From Ailurus styani (taxonomy: Eukaryota > Chordata > Mammalia > Carnivora > Ailuridae), in NCBI GenBank assembly GCA_002007465.1, contig LNAC01000164.1, positions 382,666 through 446,665 of the forward strand: 64,000 nucleotides of DNA. The letters run 5' to 3'. The translations under genes were made by a program, and so were the position numbers. The notes below the pieces were generated by a model that made no database searches, was not told the origin of the DNA, and saw only the letters and a program-made list of their open reading frames with translations. Shown one piece after another: positions 30,920 through 41,240 of this stretch (positions within the stretch are counted from its first letter, which is position 1; every line of letters begins with the position of its first letter).

Positions 30920-31255
30920 GAAAAAATATATAACATGAATATATTTGATATCACTGAACTGTATTCTTAAGAATGGTGAAGACGGGGGCACCTGGGTGGC
31001 TCAGTGGGTTAAAGCCTCTGCCTTCGGCTCAGGTCATGATCTCAGGGTCCTGGGATCGAGGCCCGCATCGGGCTCCCTGCTCAGCGGGGAGCCTGCTTCC
31101 CCCTCTCTCTCTCTGCCTCCTTGTGATCTCTCTCCCTCTGTGAAATAAATAAATAAAATCTTTAAAAAAATAAATAAATANAAAAATTAAAAAAAAATGG
31201 TGAAGACGGTAAATTTTATATGTACTTTATCACAATTAAAAAATTGGAAAAAAAA
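30920..31255 (+). mobile_element. Old L1-type 3' end, split by a SINE
   Basis: 'gatatcactgaactgtattc', 'ttaagaatggtgaagacgg' and then, after the SINE, 'taaattttatatgtacttta' and 'tcacaattaaaaaattgg' correspond to a common LINE-1 3' terminal segment with an A-rich tail. Confidence 0.65.
30986..31195 (+). mobile_element. CAN-SINE, young mustelid-type, with N in tail
   Basis: A perfect 14-bp TSD AATGGTGAAGACGG lies at 30972-30985 and 31196-31209. An undetermined base sits in the A/T-rich tail at 31181. The CT block is shortened. Confidence 0.97.
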
Positions 31256-31392
31256 TACCCCAAACAATAATCTGCTCCTTTGTTTAGCTTTGCACTCTAC
31301 ACACAATGGTTCCTAGAGCTTCCCAGTGAGAGCTGTGCTCCAGGACCCCACACTCCAGAGCACAGGCTGCTCTTCCCTCTCCCATTCTTCTT

Positions 31393-31585
31393 AAAGATTT
31401 TATTTATTTATTTCACAGCGGGAGAGAGATCACAAGGAGGCAGAGAGGCAGGCAGAGAGAGAGGGGCGGGGGGAAGCAGGCTCCCTGCCAAGCAGAGAGC
31501 CCGATGCGGGCCCCGATCCCAGGACCCTGAGATCATGACCTGGGCCGAAAGCAGAGGCTTTAACCCACTGAGCCACCCAGGCGCC
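31393..31585 (-). mobile_element. CAN-SINE, young mustelid-type
   Basis: A perfect 12-bp TSD CCCATTCTTCTT lies at 31381-31392 and 31586-31597. The full minus-strand body ends in the 'ccacccaggcgcc' head complement. Confidence 0.97.
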
Positions 31586-31597
31586 CCCATTCTTCTT

Positions 31598-32028
31598 GAT
31601 GTAGTAGTGGGAGGCCTTTGATCGAGGGTAACAGAATTTCGGAGTCCCAGTTCAGAGTCACTGAGCCTAGGAAAGCTGGGCTGGGAATGAGCCTCACCTT
31701 TGTGCCTTTCCCCACCATTTCTCCCTTACTTCCGCCTCACCAGCACTCCCACCCTCTACTGGCAATCCAAATCCTTCTTTCGTTTTGGAAGAAGGCATCG
31801 CCTCTGAAGGATGCTCTCCATGGTACTGAATCACCAGGTCTGGGGCAGACTTGCTTCTCCTTAACTTGAAGGAGTAGGTCACATCTCCAAGGCATACTGA
31901 CCCAGGTAAGGAAGGAGATAACAGTGGAAGAGAAGGCAGTGGAGAGACACCACAGAGACAGTCAGCATGAGACACAGAAGGACAGAGAGAAAGAGATCAA
32001 CATGAGACTGCCGGGAGAAAAAGAAAGT
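31598..32028. other. Unique sequence, nothing recognised
   Basis: A/G-rich from about 31915 to 32030. No gene support. Confidence 0.5.
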
Positions 32029-32036
32029 GACTGTTG

Positions 32037-32211
32037 GAGGCACCTGGGTGGCTCAGTCGGGGTAAGCGGTAAGCATCTGCCTTCCGCTCAGGTCGTGATC
32101 TTGGTGGGGGGTGGTTCCTGGCTCAGGAGGGAACCTGCTTCTCCTTCTCCCTCTGCCTGCAACTCCCCCTGCTTGTGTTCTCTCTCTGTGTCAAATAAAT
32201 AAATAAAATCT
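32037..32211 (+). mobile_element. CAN-SINE, older copy, tail expanded into a microsatellite
   Basis: 'ggcacctgggtggctcagtc' head and 'gtcaaataaataaataaaat' tail, with an internal deletion. An 8-bp TSD GACTGTTG lies at 32029-32036 and 32362-32369, placing the whole GAAA array (32212-32361) inside the insertion. Confidence 0.9.
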
Positions 32212-32236
32212 AGAAAGGAAGGAAGGAAGGAAGGAA

Positions 32237-32306
<70 letters not shown>

Positions 32307-32361
32307 AAAAAGAAAGAAAGAAAGAAAGAAAGAGAAAGAAAGAAAGAAAGAAAGAAAGGGA
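32212..32361 (+). repeat. (GGAA)n/(GAAA)n microsatellite
   Basis: About 150 bp starting with GGAA units and continuing as GAAA units with few interruptions. It lies at the 3' end of the SINE, inside its TSDs, so it grew from the SINE tail. Confidence 0.97.
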
Positions 32362-32377
32362 GACTGTTGTTTCTTCT

Positions 32378-32403
32378 TTAACCCACTGAGCCACCAGGCG
32401 CCC
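32378..32403 (-). mobile_element. Tailless 26-base SINE head with 16-bp TSD
   Basis: The insert is the complement of the first 26-27 bases of the mustelid SINE, one base shorter in the 'cctgggtgg' part. It is flanked by a perfect 16-bp direct repeat GACTGTTGTTTCTTCT (32362-32377 and 32404-32419). It keeps the 5' end and lacks body and A-tail, the reverse of normal 5' truncation. Confidence 0.85.
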
Positions 32404-32419
32404 GACTGTTGTTTCTTCT

Positions 32420-33511
32420 GAGGAAAGTAATCTTCCCTCTGGATATTTGGGGTGGGTCAAGACCCCTCCACCATCTTATGCAAATGCCAGCTCCTGTTTG
32501 TCCCTGAAACTCTCCAGCTGTGCCATCTTCCAGTTCCTTCTTTCACCCTGTTTTTGCCCCTCCCTGACTTGAGGTAGCTGTGTGTTGGTGACCACAAAAG
32601 CTCAGCTGTTGCTGCCTGCCTCTCCGGGAGCAGATCAGGGTACAGAAGGCCTGTTCAGTCATCCTAAAAGTGCCACCCGCAGTCCCCTCCTCAGAAGAGG
32701 AAGGCCTGTAGCACTAGGGGTGGGAGGGCGGGCACTTACATATGGACTCCCAGCACTCCCAGGCTGGGAGCCCCCAGGACTGCTCCTGGAAGGAATGAGC
32801 TGGGGAAACAGGAGAGTGGAAAGCGGTTTCCCACTCAGTTATGGCTGTTATTATTTATTTATTCATGTATTTTTTATTAAGGAGGAGATGTCAGCCTAAT
32901 GAGTGAGGAGTCCAGCAGGCTCTGAGGGGCGGAGCTGGGGGTAAGGCTATCTATGCATGCAGGGGTCCCTCTCCAGATGCAGGGCACCACCTCAGTGGCT
33001 TGGAGTCCTTAGAAACCTTTCCTCTTCTGGCTCCCTCTTCCTCTGCACTGACCTCTGCCTCTGCTGGAGGGCCCCCCAGCACACACCCATGCCCCTACCT
33101 CATCCCCCTACCATGGACTAAGACATTTTTCTCTCCTCTCCATCCCTACCATGCTCTGGGGATGCTAGAACCAGAGAGGGAGGCTTGGAAGGGATTCTCT
33201 TATGTGGAGAATCCACTTCCTGCACCTGACCCCTTAATATCCTATATACAGATCTTCCCAATTGGCCCCCCAAATCCTTTACAGTTGGTCTGTCAGAAAA
33301 CAGTTTAGGGCCACACAAGGCAACTGATCATTACGTGCATTAAATTGCTTTAGATGATGCATCCCCCCCCACCTTTTTTTTGGCCACTGACCTGTGAAAC
33401 ATCCAGATCAGTTTCCCTATAGAATATCCCTCCTTCCAGATGTCTGGTTACTTCCTTCCACTGGTTTACTTCCTGTAAACCAGAAATCAGATCTAAAGGC
33501 TAGAATAACTC
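32420..33511. other. Unique sequence, nothing recognised
   Basis: An AT-rich patch lies at 32847-32880 (TTATTTATTTATTCATG) and another, possibly constrained, at about 33325-33360 (ATTACGTGCATTAAATTGC). No coding support. Confidence 0.45.
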
Positions 33512-33528
33512 AAGATAAATGTCTTTGG

Positions 33529-33723
33529 GGTGCCTGGGTGGCTCAGTGGGTTAAAGCCTCTGCTTTCGGCTCAGGTCATGATCTCAGGGTCCTGGGATCG
33601 AGGCCCACGTCGGGCTCCCTGCTCAGCAGGGAGCCTGCTTCCCCCCCTCACCGCCTGCCTCTCTGCCTCCTTGTGATCTCTCTCCCTCTGTGAAATAAAT
33701 AAATAAAATCTTAAAAAAAAAAA
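33529..33723 (+). mobile_element. CAN-SINE, young mustelid-type
   Basis: A perfect 17-bp TSD AAGATAAATGTCTTTGG lies at 33512-33528 and 33724-33740. Confidence 0.98.
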
Positions 33724-33768
33724 AAGATAAATGTCTTTGGCTAGAGCACATGTGAGGTGATGTCATTT

Positions 33769-33995
33769 ACTTCACTTTGCATCACATTGGAAGACACATA
33801 ATATCAATCCTTCCACCATGAGAAACACTCAGATGGACACCAGCTGATGACAGTTATGATTTTTCCCTACCTTGATTCTAGAAAATAACATTTGTGGTTT
33901 ACTCTGGCTCTAAACAAATGTCGATTTGCCTATCAACTATTCTCCTAATGCTTTTTAATACTGGTCCATAATCTTTGCCTGATTATGGATTTTTA
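33769..33995 (+). repeat. 227-bp exact duplication, copy 1
   Basis: Copy 1 runs from ACTTCACTTTGC to GATTATGGATTTTTA. It is identical by eye to 34020-34246 over the full 227 bp. It is followed by a T-rich run ending at the N in 34019. Confidence 0.97.
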
Positions 33996-34019
33996 TTTTT
34001 TTTTTATTTTTATTTTTAN
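33996..34019 (-). mobile_element. Truncated T-rich retroposon tail at assembly gap
   Basis: The run of T with regularly spaced A's, (TTTTTA)-like, is the complement of a SINE or L1 tail. It ends at an undetermined base (34019). The body of the element is missing from the assembly. Confidence 0.6.
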
Positions 34020-34246
34020 ACTTCACTTTGCATCACATTGGAAGACACATAATATCAATCCTTCCACCATGAGAAACACTCAGATGGACACCAGCTGATG
34101 ACAGTTATGATTTTTCCCTACCTTGATTCTAGAAAATAACATTTGTGGTTTACTCTGGCTCTAAACAAATGTCGATTTGCCTATCAACTATTCTCCTAAT
34201 GCTTTTTAATACTGGTCCATAATCTTTGCCTGATTATGGATTTTTA
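34020..34246 (+). repeat. 227-bp exact duplication, copy 2
   Basis: Identical to copy 1. Here the sequence runs on into AAGATGAAAAAACTGAGG without any insertion. Confidence 0.97.
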
Positions 34247-34330
34247 AAGATGAAAAAACTGAGGCTCAGATTGGGAAGAAAGTCACTCAAGCTCACACAA
34301 TCCACAAACTAGGAATCTGACTAGGAGTCA
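34247..34330 (-). mobile_element. MIR-like SINE fragment
   Basis: 'gatgaaaaaactgaggctca' followed by 'gaagaaagtcactcaagctc' resembles the MIR complement core. Confidence 0.6.
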
Positions 34331-34539
34331 AGTTTTTGTCCTCTTTCCCACCTTACCGAGTCAGGTACACATTAGGTGTTTGGTACACATTTAAATGCAT
34401 GAAAAGCAGTGAAAAAGGGGTTTCCCCTCTTTATAAACTAATCTGACCAGGGGCAGAAAGTTTCCTGGTGAGGCCTGACCTGCCTGCATGCCACTAATGA
34501 GAGTGCCAGCCAGGCAGCTCGGCGTGCTCTGTGGTAACC

Positions 34540-34745
34540 CAGGCTAACATTAGCTTCTTTGATCCTCCCAACAAACCTGCAAGGTATGCATTTTTATTCC
34601 CCTTCACCCCCTTTTACAGATGAAGAAAATGAGACCCAGAGAGGTAAAGTATTTGCCTAAGGCCTAAGGCTAGAGATCAATGGAGCCAAGATTAGTTCTT
34701 ATGATTCCAAATTCTAGGCACTTTACAATCACCCTGATCTGGCTT
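34540..34745 (-). mobile_element. MIR SINE
   Basis: 'gatcctcccaacaaacctgc', 'ttacagatgaagaaaatgag' and 'cccagagaggtaaagtattt' are in MIR complement order. Confidence 0.87.
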
Positions 34746-35089
34746 CCCAAGCTGGTCTTCCTCCATCCTGAGACTGAAGAGTGAAATAACAAGAGAGTCT
34801 TTGGGTCGCACCTCCTCCTCATGTGGGCTGGTCCTGACACTCCCTAAAAGCTCTGTAGCCATCTGTCAGCATTAATCAGGGCAAGAGAGATTTCCCTGGG
34901 TCTCCTCTGCTGCCCTCTAGCCACTAAGCAACTCTCTCCAGTCTGTGAAATTGCTGGACTCTCACCTGGCTCCTCCAGCCTCTGAACCCAGGGAAACCCT
35001 TACAAGCTCCATTCCCCCACCCCACCCCCACCCCATGCCCACCCTAGGGCTCAATTCCCTCATCACAGCCCTTCACACTGCACAACAAC
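34746..35089. other. Unique sequence, nothing recognised
   Basis: Short open frames only. CCCCACCCC repeats lie at 35013-35035. Confidence 0.5.
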
Positions 35090-35230
35090 CCACAGTTTAG
35101 GAAACACTGCCTTTTTCTCTTTGGAGCCCCACAACTATTCTGTGGAGGCAGGGATTAGGGGGTCCATTTTACAGATGCACACATTGAGGCTTAATGTACA
35201 AAGCTCTGGGCCCAGAGCTGGTACATTCCT
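35090..35230 (-). mobile_element. MIR SINE fragment
   Basis: 'gggggtccattttacagatg' and 'cacacattgaggcttaatgt' match the MIR complement. Confidence 0.65.
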
Positions 35231-35599
35231 CCATCAATCAGCATTTTCAAAGAAGGATCTCAAGGTCCGCACCCCCCACCCCCATGCCAGCTCAGGACCA
35301 ACTCCAGAAAGGGGTACTTCGCTGCTGTTTGGAATGTGAGACTTATTTCAGGTGGGGGTGGGATGGGGCGGGATGGGCCCTGTGGCCTAAACCCATCTGA
35401 GCCTGGAGCAGGGGCCATGGGGTCTGCTCTGTATCCTCCAGCCCCCTCAGGGAGCAAGTCTCAGAAATGCCACCAGCACCTAGGGCATCCTGGGAAATGT
35501 CAACAAATGCTGATTTAGGTCCCTTAACAGAGGGTGGAGCCAGCCTTTCTCTGCAGAGCCACCCTCCACCATTTCCCAGGAGCAGCAGGAGCAGAAGCC
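35231..35599. other. Unique sequence, nothing recognised
   Basis: No repeat or exon is visible. Confidence 0.5.
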
Positions 35600-35700
35600 C
35601 TAAAGCCCTTACAGCAAGCCCAAGCCCACCATTTTGTAGATGAAGGAACTGAGATCCAGACTCACAGAGCAAGCTGGTGGTTTTTTCTCCGGAAACACTG
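35600..35700 (-). mobile_element. MIR SINE fragment
   Basis: 'ccattttgtagatgaaggaa' followed by 'ctgagatccagactcacaga' matches the MIR complement. Confidence 0.65.
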
Positions 35701-36529
35701 AGGATCCTGCTGGATCTCCGCTCACCCACCCTATTCCTCCTTCCCTCTCAGTTTCTATCTTCCTCCAAGCCCTGGAGCCCATACCCCCTTGAGTCAAGAC
35801 ACTGATTTCCAGAAGCCAGGGGAGCAGACGGAGGGCCTGAGGAGCAGCTCCGAGCTGTGCACTGGCATTAGGGGCTGCAGGATGGAGAACAGGATGGAGT
35901 CAGTACCACGCAGGCCTCTGTCCTCTCCACCCCCTCGCTGGACTGACACCTGGACCAGACTCTTCCAGAAGAGAGAAAATAAAGGTCTTGCTGAATGGCA
36001 GAGCGTGGGCTGACAGTAGCCTCCATGTGCTCTGGGCACCTGCCAACCTCTCCAGGCCCTGAGTGGCTGGCGCTCCTGCCATCTCTCACCTCCTCCATGG
36101 GGGCCCCTTGCTCCATCATTCCCACACCCTGAGCAGGGGAGGGCTGCTTCTCGCTTCAGCCCGGTCACTGCTACCCAGGCTCTGCCCATCGCTTTTCACC
36201 TCTGCTGGCCAGGGAAGGGGCCCCGCCTCCCACCTCAGGGACTCCTCCCTGGAGCCCGGGGGCGGGGGGTCTGGGTCCCCTGGTTTCAGATGCAGTGTTC
36301 ACAACTTTCTCTCATGGTTGTAGTATCCATGAAGGCTGAGCCCTCTCTGTGCTGCGTCTGTCTCTGTTTGCATTGAGGAGAGCGAAGGGAGGGCCTGTCT
36401 GCGTTTGTGCGGATCCCCCATGCCTGCCAGATCACAGGTGCACACTGAGGAAATAAATACTGGAGGTCCCAGATCAGGCCTGGACTTGACTGAACTGTCT
36501 GCATTTCCACCCCGGAACACTTGGCAGGT
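35701..36529. other. Unique sequence, nothing recognised
   Basis: Overlapping frames on both strands, the longest about 131 codons on the minus strand, show no domain. Confidence 0.5.
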
Positions 36530-36655
36530 GATCTTCTGCACGGATCGTAAGCTCCTTGAGGGCAGAGATCATATCTTTTTGATTCACTTCTACATCCTTA
36601 GTGATTAACTCAGTACCTGGCCTGCAGTAGGCACTGAATAAATGTTCATGCAAGG
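36530..36655 (+). mobile_element. L2 LINE 3' end
   Basis: 'cgtaagctccttgagggcag', 'agatcatatctttttgattc' and 'gcagtaggcactgaataaat' form a clear L2 terminus. Confidence 0.88.
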
Positions 36656-36660
36656 GAATA

Positions 36661-36722
36661 TGTAAATGGATGGAGAGACAGATGGACAGACGGATGGAGG
36701 GACACATAAATGAATGAATGAT
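36661..36722 (+). repeat. (TGGA)n-like degenerate tetranucleotide run
   Basis: ATGGATGGAGAGACAGATGG-type words continue into AATGAATGAATGA, probably grown from the L2 terminal repeat. Confidence 0.8.
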
Positions 36723-37329
36723 TAAAGCAGGTTATTTTTCTCCTCTTATTATGGTGGGGAAATAAGAAAGAAGATGGAAACCTGGATGAGGCTTCCAGAT
36801 GTTAAGTGGTAGAATTGGGATTTTCATGCAGGGAACGCTGGTGTGGGCAGCTTGGACTACTGACCAAGGAGTAAGGTGACAAGGGTGGGTTAAGGAGCCG
36901 AAAAGGAGAAGCCTCACGGCTGAGGCCCAGGCAGAGGGAGCCTCTGCCCAGAAGGAAGGACTTTCCTGGAATTCTCTTGCCTCCAGGTAGAGAAGCAGGG
37001 AAGCCTAATTGGTTTTTTCGGCTCCTGGAGCTGGGTCCGTAAATCATGGCTCCATTTAAGACACGGGTACCTCCTCTCTAGAGACCTAAGTGTGACTTGA
37101 CACACATTCCCAGGGGGATAGGGAGGCTTGCAGCCTCCATGTGCTGGTGGCTGTGCCACCCCTGCCCAGAAGAGAAGGCACGGCTCGATGGGGCCTGTTG
37201 GGTGAGGTGCTGTGTGTGAGGTGTGCAGCCCGATGGGAGGAGCAGGTGGGGGGAAGGGCCCAGGAAAGGCAGCAAGCCCAGGGAGAGGGATGGCAGAAGA
37301 GTGGCAGAGACCCTAACAGCCTTCCTTTG
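36723..37329. other. Unique sequence, nothing recognised
   Basis: Short open frames only. Confidence 0.5.
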
Positions 37330-37880
37330 GTGAATTCAATCCCATCCACCATTTACTGAGTGCCTGCCTTGTGCCAGACCTTCTGCTGGGTGCCGTGACC
37401 CCGGGGATGGCTCGGATGCAGGAGAGGGCGAGGGAGAGGCAGCTACAGAGACAATAATCACAACACGGGTGATAAGTGCTTAAGAGGGTTGTACAAAGTG
37501 CTCTGGGAGCTCAGAGCAGCAGGCCATTCATTCTTCCCTGGTGGGGAAAGATTTTGGAACATGTCACAGAGGAGGAGCTGGTTCAGCGGGATTGGGACTT
37601 CTCAGAGATTGGAAGAGGGAGGGAAGGGTATTCTAGGCCAAGGAGTATGTGCAAAGGCAGGGGGTATGAGAGTAGGAACCAGAAACTTTTGCATGACTGG
37701 GGCAGGAGGAGAAACTGGACAGGGAGCCTCAGGCCAGTATTTGCAAGGCCATGAATGGTCCTACTAGAGAGTTTGGACTTGATCCAGTCGTGGGCAAAGG
37801 GGAGCCATTGAAGAATTTTAAGCAGGGGTGTGACAGGACTAGATTTGTGTTTTAGAAAGCCTTCTCTTGGGGAGATAGAA
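37330..37880 (-). mobile_element. L2 LINE, long antisense copy
   Basis: 'ccatttactgagtgcctgcc', 'ttgtgccagaccttctgctg', 'ttgcaaggccatgaatggtc', 'ggggagccattgaagaattt' and 'taagcaggggtgtgacagga' follow the complement of the L2 3' region over 550 bp. Confidence 0.88.
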
Positions 37881-38379
37881 TGAACCAGGACTGTGGCCAA
37901 GGGACAGAGAGAAGGAATGGATTCTGGAGTTATTTTGGAGGAAAAATGAGCAGGACTTTTTCCTTGCTAAGTAATTATTTTGGACCTTCTTGCCTTGCTA
38001 CCCAGGCTCCATGTTCCCCAGGGGAGGGAGCTGCTCCCTCCTTTCTCTGTGTTCTGGTACAGACTTATGCATTCACACAGCTGAATTATAGGATCTGATT
38101 GACTGACAAGAACTGAGCAGCAGAACCGGCTCCCAGTGGCTGGGGAGTCCTGCTCTGAGGATAAGCTGGTGACTTCTCTGCAATTCAGTCCACAAGCCCC
38201 CAAGCAGGGTGAGGCTTAGCCCAGGCCTCCAGGGAAGGTCCATGAAGTCCTCCCCTCCCTCCTTTCCCTTCTATCCCTTCCCTCCTTCATCCTCCTCCCC
38301 AGAGCCCAAGCTTTCTTGCTGGGAGGCTCTCGAGCCAGCAGAGCTGTGGATGAAATGGTTCGGTGGCTCCAGCCCAGCT
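37881..38379. other. Unique sequence, pyrimidine-rich near its end
   Basis: A C/T-rich run (38250-38300) precedes the motif pair at 38380-38466. Confidence 0.5.
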
Positions 38380-38466
38380 GCTTCCATGGCAACCAGGCTG
38401 CCTGCCAGACCCACAGTCAGGAGCAGACCCAACATTCCTGCTCTAGAACTACAATTCCCAGAATGC
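38380..38466. promoter_or_regulatory. RFX X-box plus ZNF143 motif pair
   Basis: GCTTCCATGGCAAC (38380-38393) keeps 12 of 14 bases of the RFX palindrome. ACTACAATTCCCAGAATGC (38448-38466) is a near-perfect copy of the long ZNF143/Staf motif, a motif strongly associated with promoters and chromatin loops. Both lie in unique sequence. No gene start is recognised next to them. Confidence 0.45.
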
Positions 38467-38864
38467 AAAGCACCTGGGACTGTGAGAGAAATCCACCCCT
38501 TAGGTGGGTATTTAGTCAGAGGCTTCCAGCTTGGAAGAGGACATACATGGGCAACCCCAGAGAAAGACAGTACAGAATATGGGAAACTGGGGGTCCAGAA
38601 AGCAAGGCATACTTCTGAGGGAGGCCTGGGAACCAACCGCTCCTTAAGGTGGCCCACTGGACATCCCTAAAGGAGGCCGATAGCTACAGGGACGTGCAAA
38701 GCCTGGGGATGGGGACTCGTCCTGGTTTAGCGTGTGGTGTTGCTTGACAACTTTCTTTCAAAAACCATCTACTGCTCTCGGGCTCCACCAGCACCTTCGT
38801 GGTCTGAGCCCAGGTGTCTGCAGTGGGCTACTTACTAATCCCTTTGCCTCACCCACGCCCCCCC
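38467..38864. other. Unique sequence, nothing recognised
   Basis: The 153-codon plus-strand frame (38209-38670) is opposed by a 128-codon minus-strand frame and shows no domain. Confidence 0.5.
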
Positions 38865-39480
38865 TTCTTCATACTGAAGCCTGAGTGACCTTTTCAAAAT
38901 GCAATTCTGATTATATCACTGCTGCCTGTGCTGCCCCCCTGCTGTTTAAACTCCTCAGTGTTTAAACCCTTTGCTCTTAGATGAAGAAATAAATTCTTTA
39001 CCTCACCTGACAAGGCGCTGCTTGGTCTGGCTTCTGCTGGCTTTCCAGGCTTCCCATTCACCCCACAACTCCAGACCTTCTGGTTTTTTAGTTCCTTGTA
39101 GAAGACATGCGCTCCTTCCTGTCACAGGGCCTTCGCACACACTTTTCTCTCTCTCCAGAACACTTTTCTCTCCTGTTGCTCTACACAACTTTCTCCATCT
39201 CAGAAAAGCTACCTTCTCAGGAAATTTCCCCGACCTACTTAACCAAACCAAATCCCCCTCTTATGTACCCTTGTTGGCAACATGAACCACTACAAAGTAC
39301 CTGTCACAGTTGTATAGAGTAATCTGTATGATTATTTGACCACTATCCATTGCTCCAACGGATTGCAGCCTCTGTGAGAGGAGGGAGGGTGCCTTTTTGC
39401 CTACTGCCGCATCTTTAGAGCCTAACACTCTGCCTGACACATAACTGATGCTCAGTCTTGAACAAATCATTCCAAGCCTC
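38865..39480 (+). mobile_element. L2 LINE, long sense copy
   Basis: 'gattatatcactgctgcctg', 'gcgctgcttggtctggcttc', 'tgtcacagggccttcgcaca', 'gaggagggagggtgcctttt' and 'ctctgcctgacacataactg' track the L2 3' region for about 600 bp. Confidence 0.88.
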
Positions 39481-39489
39481 AGTCTTCCC

Positions 39490-39830
39490 AGCTGAATGCC
39501 CACCACATGCCAGGCACTGTGAGTGGTGGTGCCAGGGACGTGGTGGTGGACAAGACCCACAGCTGTGGTCCCTCCTGCTGTGGAGCTCATAGTCTGGTAG
39601 GGTAGATAGACACTGCATATATAATGCCAAGAGAGCTGAGTGTTGCAAGCAGGAGACGATGTGGAGCTGAGGTAGCGGAAAGCCAGGGCATCTGGAAAGG
39701 TCCAGCAAGGAAGAGAGATAGGAGTTATCAGATGAGAGGGATGGAAGCCTATCAAAGAGCATTGTAAGCAGAGGGAACAGCATGAGCTAGGGTGCTACTG
39801 AGGCAGAAGAGAGCCTCAGCGCTTGAGGCA
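39490..39830 (-). mobile_element. L2 LINE, antisense copy
   Basis: 'ccaccacatgccaggcactg' and 'ctgtggagctcatagtctgg' through 'gagggaacagcatgagctag' are the complement of L2. It lies against the sense copy in inverted orientation. Confidence 0.82.
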
Positions 39831-40570
39831 TGATGTTAGGCCAGAGCTGCCGGAGCACAGAGTGAATGGGAGGTGGTGTTAGTTCCATCTACGTGCTTCG
39901 ATTTTACTGGGCAGAAGTGGCGCAGAGTGAGCTAATCTTTTAAAACTGGTTAGCCCTTGTCTTCCATACCTCCTCCCCCCATTCTCAGGCCTAGGCAGAG
40001 GTCCAGCATGAATATTTCCAGGCTGTCCCACTGCTCGGGCACACAGTCCTGCACCTCCAAGCACCCACTGCTGTATTTCAGGTGTCCTGTGTGGCCCATG
40101 CCTGTGTCTGGTATGAGGGGACTGTGACATTTGAGGTGGGGTGGAGGGGAGAGAATGCTGGGGTAGCAGTCAATCAGTCCTGGAGTATACATTGCTGACA
40201 AGTCAAGGGGAGGTCCCCTGAAGAGGCAGGGAGCCTGGCCTGGGGCTTGAGGGTGGTCTCCTCAGCTTGCTTGGGAAATGAGCCATGACTTGCCAGCTGC
40301 AGAAGCATCAGTGTGTTCGAGAACAGAGGCCTCTGAGTATGGGACAGGGAAGGGCCCTTCTCCTCCTCACGTCTATTGCTGCCTTCCTCTTTCTCCAGGT
40401 TCCTGGGTCAGATGGGGAACTGTCCCCCTAGGCTCCCCAAAGGAAGGGGACCTTTTCCTCTGAACCTGGGGGCTTTTGCACAAGTAGCTCCCAGTGTGTG
40501 TGTAGAATGAGGTGACAAGTGTCTGGATTTTAGCTTCTTCCTTCCCCTGCAGGTATTCCAACCATGACCC

Positions 40571-40572
<2 letters not shown>
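39831..40572. other. Unique sequence, nothing recognised
   Basis: Short open frames only. Confidence 0.5.

Positions 40573-40615
<43 letters not shown>
40573..40615. repeat. (CA)n microsatellite, about 21 units
   Basis: Uninterrupted CA units. This is the longest pure CA array in the window and is likely length-polymorphic. Confidence 0.97.
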
Positions 40616-40618
<3 letters not shown>

Positions 40619-40686
40619 CAGCCTAAGCCCCCGGTGGTGCTGGGACCTCCCTGGAGTAGGAACCTCCAGTTCACCCATTCCCCAGA

Positions 40687-40815
40687 GTAGTGTTTCTGAA
40701 AGTGTGAACTTCAGACCCACTGCATCAGATCACGGGGAGCACTTGTGAAGATACAGGTTGCCAGGGGACTCTGATGCAGTGAGTCACAGACCACATTTGG
40801 AAAAGCTTTGTTCTG
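40687..40815 (+). mobile_element. MER5A-like hAT-Charlie DNA transposon remnant
   Basis: 'agtgtttctgaaagtgtgaa', 'cactgcatcagatcacgggg', 'gagcacttgtgaagatacag' and 'gactctgatgcagtgagtca' are in MER5A order. Confidence 0.75.
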
Positions 40816-40964
40816 GAGGATCCCTAATCCTGTCCAAAGAGCTAATGAAGCATTCCCTTCCCCAGAAATGTCTCCCCCAATCCAGTCAGTGATGATATCC
40901 TTGGCAATCTCATCCTGGACCCCTGCCAGGAGGGCAGGCCACCTGCTCCTTCAGACCTTCCACC

Positions 40965-41240
40965 TCACGCAGTCAATAAATATTTAGCAAGGACCTACTA
41001 GGTCCCAGTAGTACTTGCTACTAGGTGCTAGGTGCTTGGTCCTAGGAAGAACAGAGCAGCCACGATTCCTGCACTATGGGTCTTCTAATTTAGGAGCGAG
41101 GACAACTATTTTAAAAGAAAATAAATACATAAACAAGGTAATAGTCAGAAGAGCTCTGAGGATGATAAAACAGAGCTGTTAAAGAAAGTGGTGGGGGACC
41201 CGCTTCATTCAGGGGTTCGGGGAAGGAGGCCGCCTTGATT
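40965..41240 (-). mobile_element. L2 LINE, antisense copy
   Basis: 'gcagtcaataaatatttagc', 'aaggacctactaggtcccag' and 'taaatacataaacaaggtaa' follow the L2 complement. Confidence 0.78.

Noticed and set aside
34908..34925. CTCF site (CTGCCCTCTAGCCAC)
   Set aside because: Only part of the core fits and a matrix score could not be computed.
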